In this document: piece after piece, positions 54,906 to 63,615 of the stretch | Numbering within the stretch: the stretch's first letter is position 1 | Layout of the letters: each line of letters begins with the position of its first letter | Assembly (NCBI GenBank): GCA_016194745.1 | Contig: JACQBA010000018.1 | Location: 62,001 to 126,000, forward strand | Source of the DNA: Elusimicrobiota bacterium | GTDB lineage: Bacteria > Elusimicrobiota > Elusimicrobia > UBA1565 > JACRDR01 | Reading direction: 5' to 3' | DNA: 64,000 bases | The notes under the pieces: model-generated | What the model was told of the DNA's origin: nothing | The model's input: only the letters and a program-made list of their open reading frames with translations | The model's database searches: none | Translations under genes and position numbers: made by a program

Positions 54906-57377
54906 TCAAGGCGTCGGATCGGGATCCGGCACTCTCGCCCAGATCGGCTGAAAATCCGCGTTCGCGCGTCCGGCGTAACGGGCCCACCACGCCATGGCCC
55001 ACGGGCTTCCGGCGATCCGGTTCGAGTACCCGGGGATGATCTGGCGGATCGTCGCCTGGATTTGATCGTGAGTCTGGCGCTGGGCGAAGGCGCGGATCAT
55101 CGCGGGCGCCAGCAGATTGTTGTGGCGGCCTTCCCCCGCCGCAGTCAGGCCGAGGGTCCCGCACGTCGGGCAGTTCTTGATCAAGTATTCCGCCCACGCG
55201 GAAGACTCGCAGCCGAGGTCCATGAAGAAGCGTCCCTCCGGCATGCCCGCCTGGAGCTTCGCGTACTGCTGGCGCACCTCGTTGAATCGGGCTTCCTGCT
55301 GCTCGTGGGTCAGCCGCCGTCCTATTAGGGTGTTCGCTTGCCCATTCCAGGCATAATCCGCCACATGGCCGCGATAGAATAGCACCGGGAAGGTCGAGTC
55401 CTTCATTCGCGCTTCCATCTCCCGCGTGAGGGCCGGTCCCGGCGCCCATCCCTTGGCGTCCGCGGGAAACACGTCGAGCTGGAGATGGACGGGCTGGCCG
55501 CCGGTCCTGACGTTGACGAACACGTGGCGGGTGAAGCCGTTCTCCGGGGTCGTCCGCGCGAGGCGATATCCTTCCCGCGCCGTCAATTGCGTCATGAAAT
55601 CCTTTACGTGCGGGCCCTGGTCCACCATTAGCCCCGCGACTTTCAACGGTCCGGTCTGGGGCCACTTGGAGTAATACGCCGCGTTCGCGCGATTGCTGAG
55701 CCCCGTGATGATGTTCGGCTCGAGGACCGTCTGCGATATTTCCTGGACCCGCGTCTTGGTCGCCGGATCGAGGTCCTGCGGGTGCAAGGCGAGATAGAGC
55801 AGCGCCGCGGTGGGATCGAAGGTCCGGTCGCGGCCGCCCTCGATGCGCTTGAGCAGGTCCCGGCCGAACTCGGGGCCCCGAGCGGCCGTAAGCGCTTTCG
55901 CGAGGGTAAACGTTTCGTGCGGCTGGAGAGTGTTGGAGCGGTACGGGAACATGAGGGACGTGACCTTATGCACGAGGGCGGGATCCTTGGCGAGCTCGCC
56001 GGCGAGGACGCCGTAGCGGTTGAGGCGCGCCACGAGCCGGAGCGACCCGACGCTGCAGTCTTCGTTCGCGACGCACAGGTACTCGGAGAGTCCCTTTCCT
56101 TTTGCCGCCTTCAGGAATTGCTGGAAGAGCTGGGCGCCCATGTCGCTGTGCAGGCCGTACTGCTCGTTCACCGGCCCGTTCGACGAGGTCGCCGCGAACA
56201 TGTTGATGATCGCCTGGGGGTTGTCGAGTTTGCTCAGAAACGCCGCGCGCTGGTCTGGAGACATGAGATTGAGGTGGCTCAGATTGTTGATGAGCACCTT
56301 GTTCAGTTCCCAGTTCCCGGAGGCTCCCGGCGCCGTTGCGATGCGCTGCAGGAGTCCCGGCCCCTCGGCGATGTACGTCTTCCACTTGTCGTCCTTGACG
56401 CTCAGCGTGCCGAGTATCGAACCCAGCGCCCGGGCCGAGATTTCCTTCGCCTGGCCGCTGGGGGCGTCCAAGTGCTTTAGGAACGTGTCGGTCAGCGCCG
56501 GATCGTGGAGCTGGCTCAGCAGGAGGAGCGCTTTGTCGCGAGTCGACTCGTCCTCGAACGAGGACATGGTGAGCAGATGCTGCTTGATCCTGGCCAGATC
56601 TTCCGGCTTCTTGGATTTGAGCCAGTGTCCGATCGAGTCCGTGCTGAGTTCGAAGGGGCTGGATTCGGGACTGACGACGGCGGCCGTGAGCATGCCAAAG
56701 CTCGGCGCAGGAGGTTCGTGGGTCTTTAAGCCAGGCTCGTGCGCGCGGTTGTCCTCGTGCGCGAAAAAGGACGATATCGGGCTGCCGTTTCCATGCCAAT
56801 AGTTGTCGATCTGCCTCAGCCGGGGAAGGTCGTCCGGCGCCACCGGCCGGACGCCGTGGACGGCGCTGTTCTCGAAATGGTGGGAGAGTTCGTCGAGGGC
56901 GCTGCGGTTGTCCTTGATGCGGCCGACGAAGTTCAGGATCCGCCCGAAGTTCTCCTTGTCCTTGAACTGCTCGATCAGCCGCGGATGGTTCTGAAGGATC
57001 GCGGAGACAAAGCGCAGCTGCTGCTCGTCGAGGTCCTTGATCTGATCGCCGGCTTCCGGCAGGGTCTTGGCCAGGTTCTCGACCAGCTCGCGGCGGTGGG
57101 CGTCCTTATGCCTGCCCGCGATCGTCTTCTCGATCGCGGCGCGCAGCTGATCGGGCGTGATTTTCGTCGTGTCGTTCGCGTCGATCCGCTGGTATTCCTT
57201 GGCCTTCGCGTCCCACTTTAATCCCTCGCCGCTTAGGTCCGGCGGGTCCTTCAGATGGTAGCGATTGAGGATGAGGGAATGTTCCTCGTTGGCGGGCTCG
57301 GCGGCAAACGCGGGCCCCGACAGGGCTCCCGCCCAGGTCATCAACGCCAAGAAAACCGCCCCACCTCTCTTGGTCAC
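54906..57377 (-). CDS. Exported protein with HEAT-like repeats and possible caspase-like C-terminal domain
   Basis: Signal peptide; helical repeats (STRDKALLLLSQLHDPALTDTFLKHLD); C-terminal FPVLFYRGHVADYAW...FFMDLGCESSAWAEYLIKNCPTCGTLGLTAAGEGRHNN. Confidence 0.65.
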   Translation of the reverse strand: MTKRGGAVFLALMTWAGALSGPAFAAEPANEEHSLILNRYHLKDPPDLSGEGLKWDAKAKEYQRIDANDTTKITPDQLRAAIEKTIAGRHKDAHRRELVENLAKTLPEAGDQIKDLDEQQLRFVSAILQNHPRLIEQFKDKENFGRILNFVGRIKDNRSALDELSHHFENSAVHGVRPVAPDDLPRLRQIDNYWHGNGSPISSFFAHEDNRAHEPGLKTHEPPAPSFGMLTAAVVSPESSPFELSTDSIGHWLKSKKPEDLARIKQHLLTMSSFEDESTRDKALLLLSQLHDPALTDTFLKHLDAPSGQAKEISARALGSILGTLSVKDDKWKTYIAEGPGLLQRIATAPGASGNWELNKVLINNLSHLNLMSPDQRAAFLSKLDNPQAIINMFAATSSNGPVNEQYGLHSDMGAQLFQQFLKAAKGKGLSEYLCVANEDCSVGSLRLVARLNRYGVLAGELAKDPALVHKVTSLMFPYRSNTLQPHETFTLAKALTAARGPEFGRDLLKRIEGGRDRTFDPTAALLYLALHPQDLDPATKTRVQEISQTVLEPNIITGLSNRANAAYYSKWPQTGPLKVAGLMVDQGPHVKDFMTQLTAREGYRLARTTPENGFTRHVFVNVRTGGQPVHLQLDVFPADAKGWAPGPALTREMEARMKDSTFPVLFYRGHVADYAWNGQANTLIGRRLTHEQQEARFNEVRQQYAKLQAGMPEGRFFMDLGCESSAWAEYLIKNCPTCGTLGLTAAGEGRHNNLLAPAMIRAFAQRQTHDQIQATIRQIIPGYSNRIAGSPWAMAWWARYAGRANADFQPIWARVPDPDPTP

Positions 57378-57471
57378 CTTGGGAAAAGAGTATCCCGGAG
57401 GGCATGCAACAAGGAGGGTCCCTAGTCCTATGTCGTAGTGGGCCTAAGGACCCAGAGTCGGTCGGCGGCGC

Positions 57472-58065
57472 CTACGACGACTTGAGGAGGCTCAGGAATT
57501 CGCCGCGGGTGCGCGGGTCCTCGCGGAAGATGCCGAGCATCGCGCTCGTGACCGTGGGTGAGAGCTGGCTGCGGGCGCCGCGCATCTCCATGCACAAGTG
57601 ACGGGCCTCCAGGATGACGCCGACGCCGCGGGGGTTGAGGCGCTCCATTAGCATCTCGGCGATTTGGCTCGTCATGCGCTCCTGCACCTGCAGGCGTTTG
57701 GCGAAGACTTGGACCAGACGCGGGATCTTCGACAGGCCGATGACGTGCCGGTCGGGGATGTAGGCCACGTGCGCCTTGCCGAAGAACGGAAGCATATGGT
57801 GTTCGCACAGGGAATAGAAGGCGATGTCCTTGACGAGGACCATCTCCGAGTAGTCGACCGTGAAGAGCGCGTTGTTGATCAACTTGTCGACGTCGACCGA
57901 GTAGCCGGACGTCAGGTCGCGCAGGGACCGCGCGACGCGGTCCGGCGTGCGCACGAGACCCTCGCGCGCCGGATCCTCGCCGACCAGGCGCAGGATCTCC
58001 GTCACGATCTCGGGCAGGTCGCGGCCGCCGCGCTTACTTTTTCTTTTCGGGGTGGAGGAGTTCAT
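57472..58065 (-). CDS. folE: GTP cyclohydrolase I
   Basis: IAFYSLCEHHMLPFFGKAHVAYIPDRHVIGLSKIPRLVQVFAKRLQVQERMTSQIAEML. Confidence 0.95.
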   Translation of the reverse strand: MNSSTPKRKSKRGGRDLPEIVTEILRLVGEDPAREGLVRTPDRVARSLRDLTSGYSVDVDKLINNALFTVDYSEMVLVKDIAFYSLCEHHMLPFFGKAHVAYIPDRHVIGLSKIPRLVQVFAKRLQVQERMTSQIAEMLMERLNPRGVGVILEARHLCMEMRGARSQLSPTVTSAMLGIFREDPRTRGEFLSLLKSS

Positions 58066-58720
58066 AGAACCAATAGGCGGTGATGCCGCCGGCGAGCGGC
58101 CCGATCCAATAGACGAAGCCGTTCGCCCAATATCCCGTCACGACCGAGGGGCCGAAGGCCCTCGCCGGGTTGAGCGCGGCGCCCGTGAGCGGGCCCGTCG
58201 CCAAGATCGCCGCGGTCCAAGTGATCCCGATGCTCAGCGCGCTCAAGATGCCGCCGCCGCGCATGGCCCCGGCCGCCGCGTAGGACGTCGCCAGGAAGAA
58301 CGTGCCGACCGCTTCGATCAGCGTCCCCGCCTTGTATCCGACGCTGCCCGCTAGGAACATGCCGCCGAGATAAGGCGCCGACTCGAGAAGCTGGGGCTGC
58401 GAGTGCAGCACCGCCTGCAGGCAGAGGGCCGACAGCGCCGAGCCGAGCAACTGCGACACGAGATAGAACACCGCCTTGATCGCGTCGAGCCGGCCGAGCG
58501 AGAATTGAGCGACCGTGATGACGGGGTTGAAGTGGCCCCCGGAGACCGCCCCGAGGGATTGGATGACGGAGGCGAGGATCAGGCCCGACGCGAGGGCCGT
58601 GCCGGTGGGGCCGATGCGTCCTCCGGTCAGCGCGTCCGCGCATGCGGCGCCCGCGCCGATGAACACAAGCGCGAACGTGCCGATGAGCTCCGCGGCGAAC
58701 GCCCTCAGATTGCCCGCCAT
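58034..58720 (-). CDS. MIP/aquaporin family channel
   Basis: SGGHFNPVITVAQFSLGRLD and AALNPARAFGPSVVTGYW; six hydrophobic segments. Confidence 0.92.
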   Translation of the reverse strand: MAGNLRAFAAELIGTFALVFIGAGAACADALTGGRIGPTGTALASGLILASVIQSLGAVSGGHFNPVITVAQFSLGRLDAIKAVFYLVSQLLGSALSALCLQAVLHSQPQLLESAPYLGGMFLAGSVGYKAGTLIEAVGTFFLATSYAAAGAMRGGGILSALSIGITWTAAILATGPLTGAALNPARAFGPSVVTGYWANGFVYWIGPLAGGITAYWFYELLHPEKKK

Positions 58721-58771
58721 GATCGATCGTGAGGATGATAGCTTATCGGCCCGCGTTCCGGGAAGGCGGCG

Positions 58772-60985
58772 CTAGCGCGGGAGCGCCGCGGGGCTCGCCG
58801 GCCGGAAGAGGGATGTCCCCGCCGCCGCCGCGGGCAGCAGGACGAGGAACGGGACCAACGGAGGGAAGACCGCGGCCAAGGTCACCGACGCGTCCCACGC
58901 GTAGTGGGAGGCGACCGCCGTGGTGAAGCCGTACGACTTATGAAGATGCGAGGCGGCCATCCCGAACACCCACTTGACCAGGAGATTGACCGGGTCGGCG
59001 CCTTGGGTCGGGATATGTCCCGCCGCGAACGCGGCCGATCCGAGCGCGGCCGCGTACAGCGCCGACGCCTGGGGACTCATGCCCAAAGACAGGAGCTTTC
59101 GCTCGATCCACGCGTTCACTCCTCCGCGAAAGACGGCTTCCTCTCCGGCGGCCACGACCGGGAGCTCGATGAACAGCGAGAAGGCGGCGCCTCCGAGCGT
59201 GAGACTCGATGGAAAGAGGTACGCCGACACCACGCCCCCCGCCTGCCACGCCGCCGCGAGAAAGAGCCCGTTGTAGATCGACGTGAAGGCGACGACCGTG
59301 GTCGCCGCGCGCGCCCAGTCCCCCTCCGCGGCCGGGGCGCGGCGGAAGGACGGCCGAAACGCGCGGGCCCACCGGGAGGCGGCGCGCTGCGCGGCGGCCT
59401 CCTCCTCCTTCGCGGCGGCGCGGGCCTGCGCCATGGCCGCCGCGTGGACCTCGGCTTGTCCCGGCACGAGCGACGCCAAGGCCGCCTCGAGGTCGCGGAG
59501 CGCGTAGGACTCCGCGAACAGCGCCCTTCGAACCGCGTCGTCCAAGGCCTCCTTTCTGCGGCGCGCGCGGGGACTGGAGGTAGCCGCGTCCGCCAGCGCG
59601 CGAAGGAACGCCCACCGGACTCCGAGGGACTCCTTGAGGACGGAATCGTCGCCGTCGGAGACGAGCCGCTTGAGCGGCTCCTCGCCGACCGCCGCGATGA
59701 CGTAGTCGGCCAGAGCGGCGCCGGCCGCGTCATAGTCCCGCGGCAGCGCACCCAGGCCCAAGGCGCCCTGCGCGGGCACCAGGCGCTGCAGCGCGCGCTT
59801 GTGCGCGTAGCCGGTCGACAACAGCCGGTCGACGGGTCTGCGGCCTCCCTCGACGTCGGAGGCGGAGACGCCCGCGTGGAGGATGGCCGCGGCGAGTTCA
59901 GCCTGGCTCTGCTCCGCGCTGGGGACGGCCACGATGAGCAGCGTGAGACTTCCCGCGGGATCGCTCACCCGTATCTTCGCGCCCGGACGGCCCTCGTCGA
60001 TCTTGAGCAGCCTCAGCAGTTCGGGCTGACGGTCGCGGGCGATCACGAACGTGGCGGCTTCCGGAATCCGGAGGTCGGCGTTGAGCTCGGCGAGCTGGCT
60101 CGTCAGGAAAGCGACGCGCGCCGAGTGGATCGACAGAGCGCGAAGGAATTCAGCCGCGCCGGCCGCGTCGGACGCGCCGAAGGCCGAGGCGGGAATTTCC
60201 TCGGCGCCGGACAGCGCCTCGACTAAGGCCGCGTAGGTCACGCTGAGACTCGGAGCGCGGCGCGCGGGCCGCAGGGCCGCGGCGGCGCGGGCCTTCCCTC
60301 CATCCGAGGCTGCGCCCGCGAAGACGGCGGTCCCCGCAGAGGGGCTCGTCCGGGGCGCCCCGTCGCGGAAGGGGCCCAGGAACAGCCGGTCGAGCTCGAG
60401 CTGCGTCTCGACGCCCCCGGCGGCGTCGAGCCGCGCGGCGCGCGCTTCCAGCCGCTGCAGCATCGGCGCCGTACCCCCGCCGGCATAGAAGCGCGCCGCC
60501 GCATCCCGAAGCCGCGCCGCGACGGCCGCGCCGATCGCGGGATGCACGCCGGAGAGGCCGACCGCGAGGGCGGGGATCTTCTCCGGAGATTGGAGCGCCC
60601 GAAAGATCGTCCTCGCCGAGACCGCCTCCGGGGACGAGGGATTGGCCGTCGCTTGCGGAGACGAGAGGAGTCGTCCCAAGGCGCGCACGGTCGAGTCCGG
60701 CGATAAGGACCGCCCGCTCGCCGACAGCGCGGGCGCCACGCGCTCGAGCTGCGCCGAGATCGACTCGAGGACGAGAAAGCCGGGGTTATTGAAGCTGAGG
60801 GGCTCGCCGGGGCTTCCCGAGAACGGCTTGATGCCGAAGGCCCCGACGCCCGGCGCGCCGTTCGAGCCGAGGCCCGCCTGCGGAGCCGGAACGTCGAACG
60901 CTTGGCTGAACGCCGACGGAACGCTCCGGCCCGGCGACGCGGCAACCATCGCCGCGGACAACAGCACGGCCATCGCCCGTTTCAT
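58772..60985 (-). CDS. CPBP-family intramembrane metalloprotease with large N-terminal exported region
   Basis: Signal-like N-terminus; C-terminal EEAVFRGGVNAWIER, AFAAGHIPTQG, SHYAWDASVTL. Confidence 0.8.
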   Translation of the reverse strand: MKRAMAVLLSAAMVAASPGRSVPSAFSQAFDVPAPQAGLGSNGAPGVGAFGIKPFSGSPGEPLSFNNPGFLVLESISAQLERVAPALSASGRSLSPDSTVRALGRLLSSPQATANPSSPEAVSARTIFRALQSPEKIPALAVGLSGVHPAIGAAVAARLRDAAARFYAGGGTAPMLQRLEARAARLDAAGGVETQLELDRLFLGPFRDGAPRTSPSAGTAVFAGAASDGGKARAAAALRPARRAPSLSVTYAALVEALSGAEEIPASAFGASDAAGAAEFLRALSIHSARVAFLTSQLAELNADLRIPEAATFVIARDRQPELLRLLKIDEGRPGAKIRVSDPAGSLTLLIVAVPSAEQSQAELAAAILHAGVSASDVEGGRRPVDRLLSTGYAHKRALQRLVPAQGALGLGALPRDYDAAGAALADYVIAAVGEEPLKRLVSDGDDSVLKESLGVRWAFLRALADAATSSPRARRRKEALDDAVRRALFAESYALRDLEAALASLVPGQAEVHAAAMAQARAAAKEEEAAAQRAASRWARAFRPSFRRAPAAEGDWARAATTVVAFTSIYNGLFLAAAWQAGGVVSAYLFPSSLTLGGAAFSLFIELPVVAAGEEAVFRGGVNAWIERKLLSLGMSPQASALYAAALGSAAFAAGHIPTQGADPVNLLVKWVFGMAASHLHKSYGFTTAVASHYAWDASVTLAAVFPPLVPFLVLLPAAAAGTSLFRPASPAALPR

Positions 60986-61074
60986 GCGCCCCCCTGCAGA
61001 TAGTATGAGCGGGGCGAGAAAAACGCCTAGGGCCGAGCGGCTTTAGCCATCTTGGGTCGCAGGTCCCAGAATCT

Positions 61075-62055
61075 TCAACGCTTGAGCTTCGTCATGTCGA
61101 ACAGCTGCGTGGCTTGCCCGCCCAGGAACCCTTCGAAGCGCTTCATCGCTCCCGTGTCCGGGTCCGCGACCTCTCCGCGCTCGGCGATCTCGAAATACGC
61201 GTACGTCCACGGCATGCGCGTCGACTTCGTCCCGTCCTTGACGGCGATGGGAATGATCACCGCTTCGGTCGCGGATTGGCGCAGCTTCGAGCCGCGCTCT
61301 CCTTCGATCTCGACCTTCATCGGGACGCCCGCGTCCCGCAGGGCGTTCACCGTCTTCTCGATGTCGTCGAGCTCGGGGACTCCGTGCGAGTTGATCGACG
61401 CCGTGAAATGGTTGACGTCGTAGCCGTGGACGAGCACCCAGGCGGCGAACTGGCTCTCCTTGTCGAGAGCGAGGACGTCCTTCCTCTGGGGCTGCTTCCA
61501 CGGAAGCTGGCTGAAGAAATGAACGAGGGTCTTGAGCAGCGCCGCGCGCTTGGCGGCCGGCAGCGAGCCGACCGAGCGCAGATCGGCGAGGGTCGCGTCG
61601 GACGGCGCCGCGCGGTGGGTCTTGAGGCTTCGGAGGATCGCTTTGCGCGCCTCGGGCGGGAGCTCCCAGGTCTTGAGCTCCGAGATGAAGAGCTTCGGAA
61701 ATCGCGCATTGGGGTGCTGGTAGTGGATGGAGCTGAGGTGCTTGTCGGGAAAGGAGTAGCACGCGGCGCCGACGTATCCCAGCGCTTCGAACACTCTCGA
61801 GATCGAGTGGATCCCGGTCTTCGGGCTCTCGCAAGCGAAGGTGCGGAAGGCTATGTGGTCGTTGACGAAGGTAGCCCCCGCACCCAGCACGAGCTTCTCG
61901 TAGGTCTGTACGTAGGAGACGCGACCTCGGTAGCGCAGCCAGAGGTCGTCGAAGAGGTCCAGGGCGAAGCGCTCGCGGGCGTCCGTCGTTTCGACCGGTC
62001 GGTGAGGGGCGGCGAGGCCTTTTTCCGGCGCGTCGGCGGCGAGGGCGGTCGGCAT
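61075..62055 (-). CDS. DUF1338 family, HglS-like (2-oxoadipate dioxygenase/decarboxylase type)
   Basis: FVNDHIAFRTFA, VHGYDVNHFTASIN, WTYAYFEIAERGEV: three candidate metal ligands (H, H, E) as in DUF1338/HglS. Confidence 0.75.
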   Translation of the reverse strand: MPTALAADAPEKGLAAPHRPVETTDARERFALDLFDDLWLRYRGRVSYVQTYEKLVLGAGATFVNDHIAFRTFACESPKTGIHSISRVFEALGYVGAACYSFPDKHLSSIHYQHPNARFPKLFISELKTWELPPEARKAILRSLKTHRAAPSDATLADLRSVGSLPAAKRAALLKTLVHFFSQLPWKQPQRKDVLALDKESQFAAWVLVHGYDVNHFTASINSHGVPELDDIEKTVNALRDAGVPMKVEIEGERGSKLRQSATEAVIIPIAVKDGTKSTRMPWTYAYFEIAERGEVADPDTGAMKRFEGFLGGQATQLFDMTKLKR

Positions 62056-62136
62056 GGGGATTCCTCCGAAATCGGACTGGGTCCGAGCCTATCATTCTTG
62101 ACTGCGTGGGCGCAATTGGCTGTAATCAGGGCTCCG

Positions 62137-63615
62137 ATGCTGAAGCTCAAGAATTACATCGACGGGCGGCTCGTCGCGCCGCGGTCCGACCGCTGGATCG
62201 ACAATCTGGACCCCGCGACCGGGATCGTCTACTCCCTGGTGCCGGATTCGGACGAGAAGGACGTGGACGCCGCCGTCGACGCGGCGGAGGCGGCGTTTCC
62301 CGCCTGGTCGACCGCGCCGGCCGCCGAGCGCTCGCGCGTGCTCCTTAAGATCGCCGACGGAATCGAGGCGAAGCTCGAGGAATTCTCCCGCGCGGAGTGC
62401 ATCGACTCCGGCAAGCCGCTCGAGCTCGCGCGCTCCCTCGACATCCCCCGCTCGATCAGCAATTTCCGCTTCTTCGCGACCGCGGTGCTCCACTCGCGCT
62501 CCGAGTCGCACGCGACGGACGACGTCGCGCTCAACTACACCCTGCGCAGGCCGCGGGGCGTGGCCGGCCTCATCTCGCCGTGGAACCTCCCCCTCTACCT
62601 CTTGTCCTGGAAGATCGCGCCGGCCCTGGCGTCGGGCAATACCGCCGTGGCCAAGCCCTCGGAGCTCACGCCGGCGACGGCTTTTCTCTTGTCCAAAGTC
62701 TGCATGGAGGCCGGGCTTCCGAAAGGCGTGCTCAACATCGTGCACGGGAGCGGCGCCGGCGCGGGCGCGGCGATCGTAGGGCACGGGAAGGTCGGCGCGA
62801 TCTCCTTCACCGGCGGCACCGCGACGGGCGTCGACATCGCAAGCCGCGCCGCGCCTACTCTCAAGAAACTTTCGCTCGAACTGGGCGGCAAAAACCCGAA
62901 CATCGTCTTCGCGGACGCGGACCTGGACGCCGCCGTCGCGACCAGCGTGCGCTCGTCGTTCCTCAATCAAGGTCAGATTTGCCTTTGCGGCTCGCGCTTG
63001 TTCGTCGAGAAGAAGGTGTACGGGCGCTTCCTTGAGACGTTCGTCGCCGCGGCCAAGAAGCTCAAAGTCGGAGACCCGCTGACGAAAGGGACGGACCAAG
63101 GCTCTCTCGTGTCCGAGGCTCATCTGCGGAAGGTCGAAGGGTACGTGAACCTGGCGAAGCAGGAAGGCGGCGAGGTGCTCTGCGGCGGCGAAACGGCGCG
63201 CCTGGGCGGCCGCTGCAAGGAGGGCTTCTTTTTCAGGCCGACCGTCGTGACGGGCCTGTCGGTGCTGTCGCGGGTGAACATGGAGGAGATCTTCGGCCCG
63301 TTCGTCACCGTGACGCCGTTCGAGGACGAGGATCAGCTCGTGCGCTTCGCCAACGCCACGCAGTACGGCCTCTCCGCGTCGATGTGGACGCGAGACTTGC
63401 CGAGGGCGCATCGATTGGCGGACCGCCTGCAGGCCGGCACGGTCTGGGTCAACTGCTGGATGCTGCGCGACCTCAGGGTCCCCTTCGGCGGGGTCAAGAT
63501 GAGCGGCGTTGGCCGCGAAGGCGGCGACGAGGCCCTGCGCTTTTTCACCGAGCCCAAGAACGTGTGCATCCAGGTGCCGTCTCGCGAGGCGGCGGGAGCC
63601 GGGCGTGGCGCCTAA
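62137..63615 (+). CDS. Aldehyde dehydrogenase, 2-aminomuconate/2-hydroxymuconate-6-semialdehyde dehydrogenase type
   Basis: SPWNLPLYLLSWKIAPALASGNTAVAKPSE, LELGGKNPNIVFADADLD, NQGQICLCGSR; C-terminal GTVWVNCWMLRDLRVPFGGVKMSGVGREGGDEALRFFTEPKNVCIQV typical of the AMSDH/HMSDH (ALDH8) group. Confidence 0.85.
   Translation: MLKLKNYIDGRLVAPRSDRWIDNLDPATGIVYSLVPDSDEKDVDAAVDAAEAAFPAWSTAPAAERSRVLLKIADGIEAKLEEFSRAECIDSGKPLELARSLDIPRSISNFRFFATAVLHSRSESHATDDVALNYTLRRPRGVAGLISPWNLPLYLLSWKIAPALASGNTAVAKPSELTPATAFLLSKVCMEAGLPKGVLNIVHGSGAGAGAAIVGHGKVGAISFTGGTATGVDIASRAAPTLKKLSLELGGKNPNIVFADADLDAAVATSVRSSFLNQGQICLCGSRLFVEKKVYGRFLETFVAAAKKLKVGDPLTKGTDQGSLVSEAHLRKVEGYVNLAKQEGGEVLCGGETARLGGRCKEGFFFRPTVVTGLSVLSRVNMEEIFGPFVTVTPFEDEDQLVRFANATQYGLSASMWTRDLPRAHRLADRLQAGTVWVNCWMLRDLRVPFGGVKMSGVGREGGDEALRFFTEPKNVCIQVPSREAAGAGRGA

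Noticed and set aside
61114-62136. N-terminal extension of the ALDH ORF
   Set aside because: Antisense to the DUF1338 gene; the ALDH begins at the ATG at 62137 (MLKLKNYIDGR).
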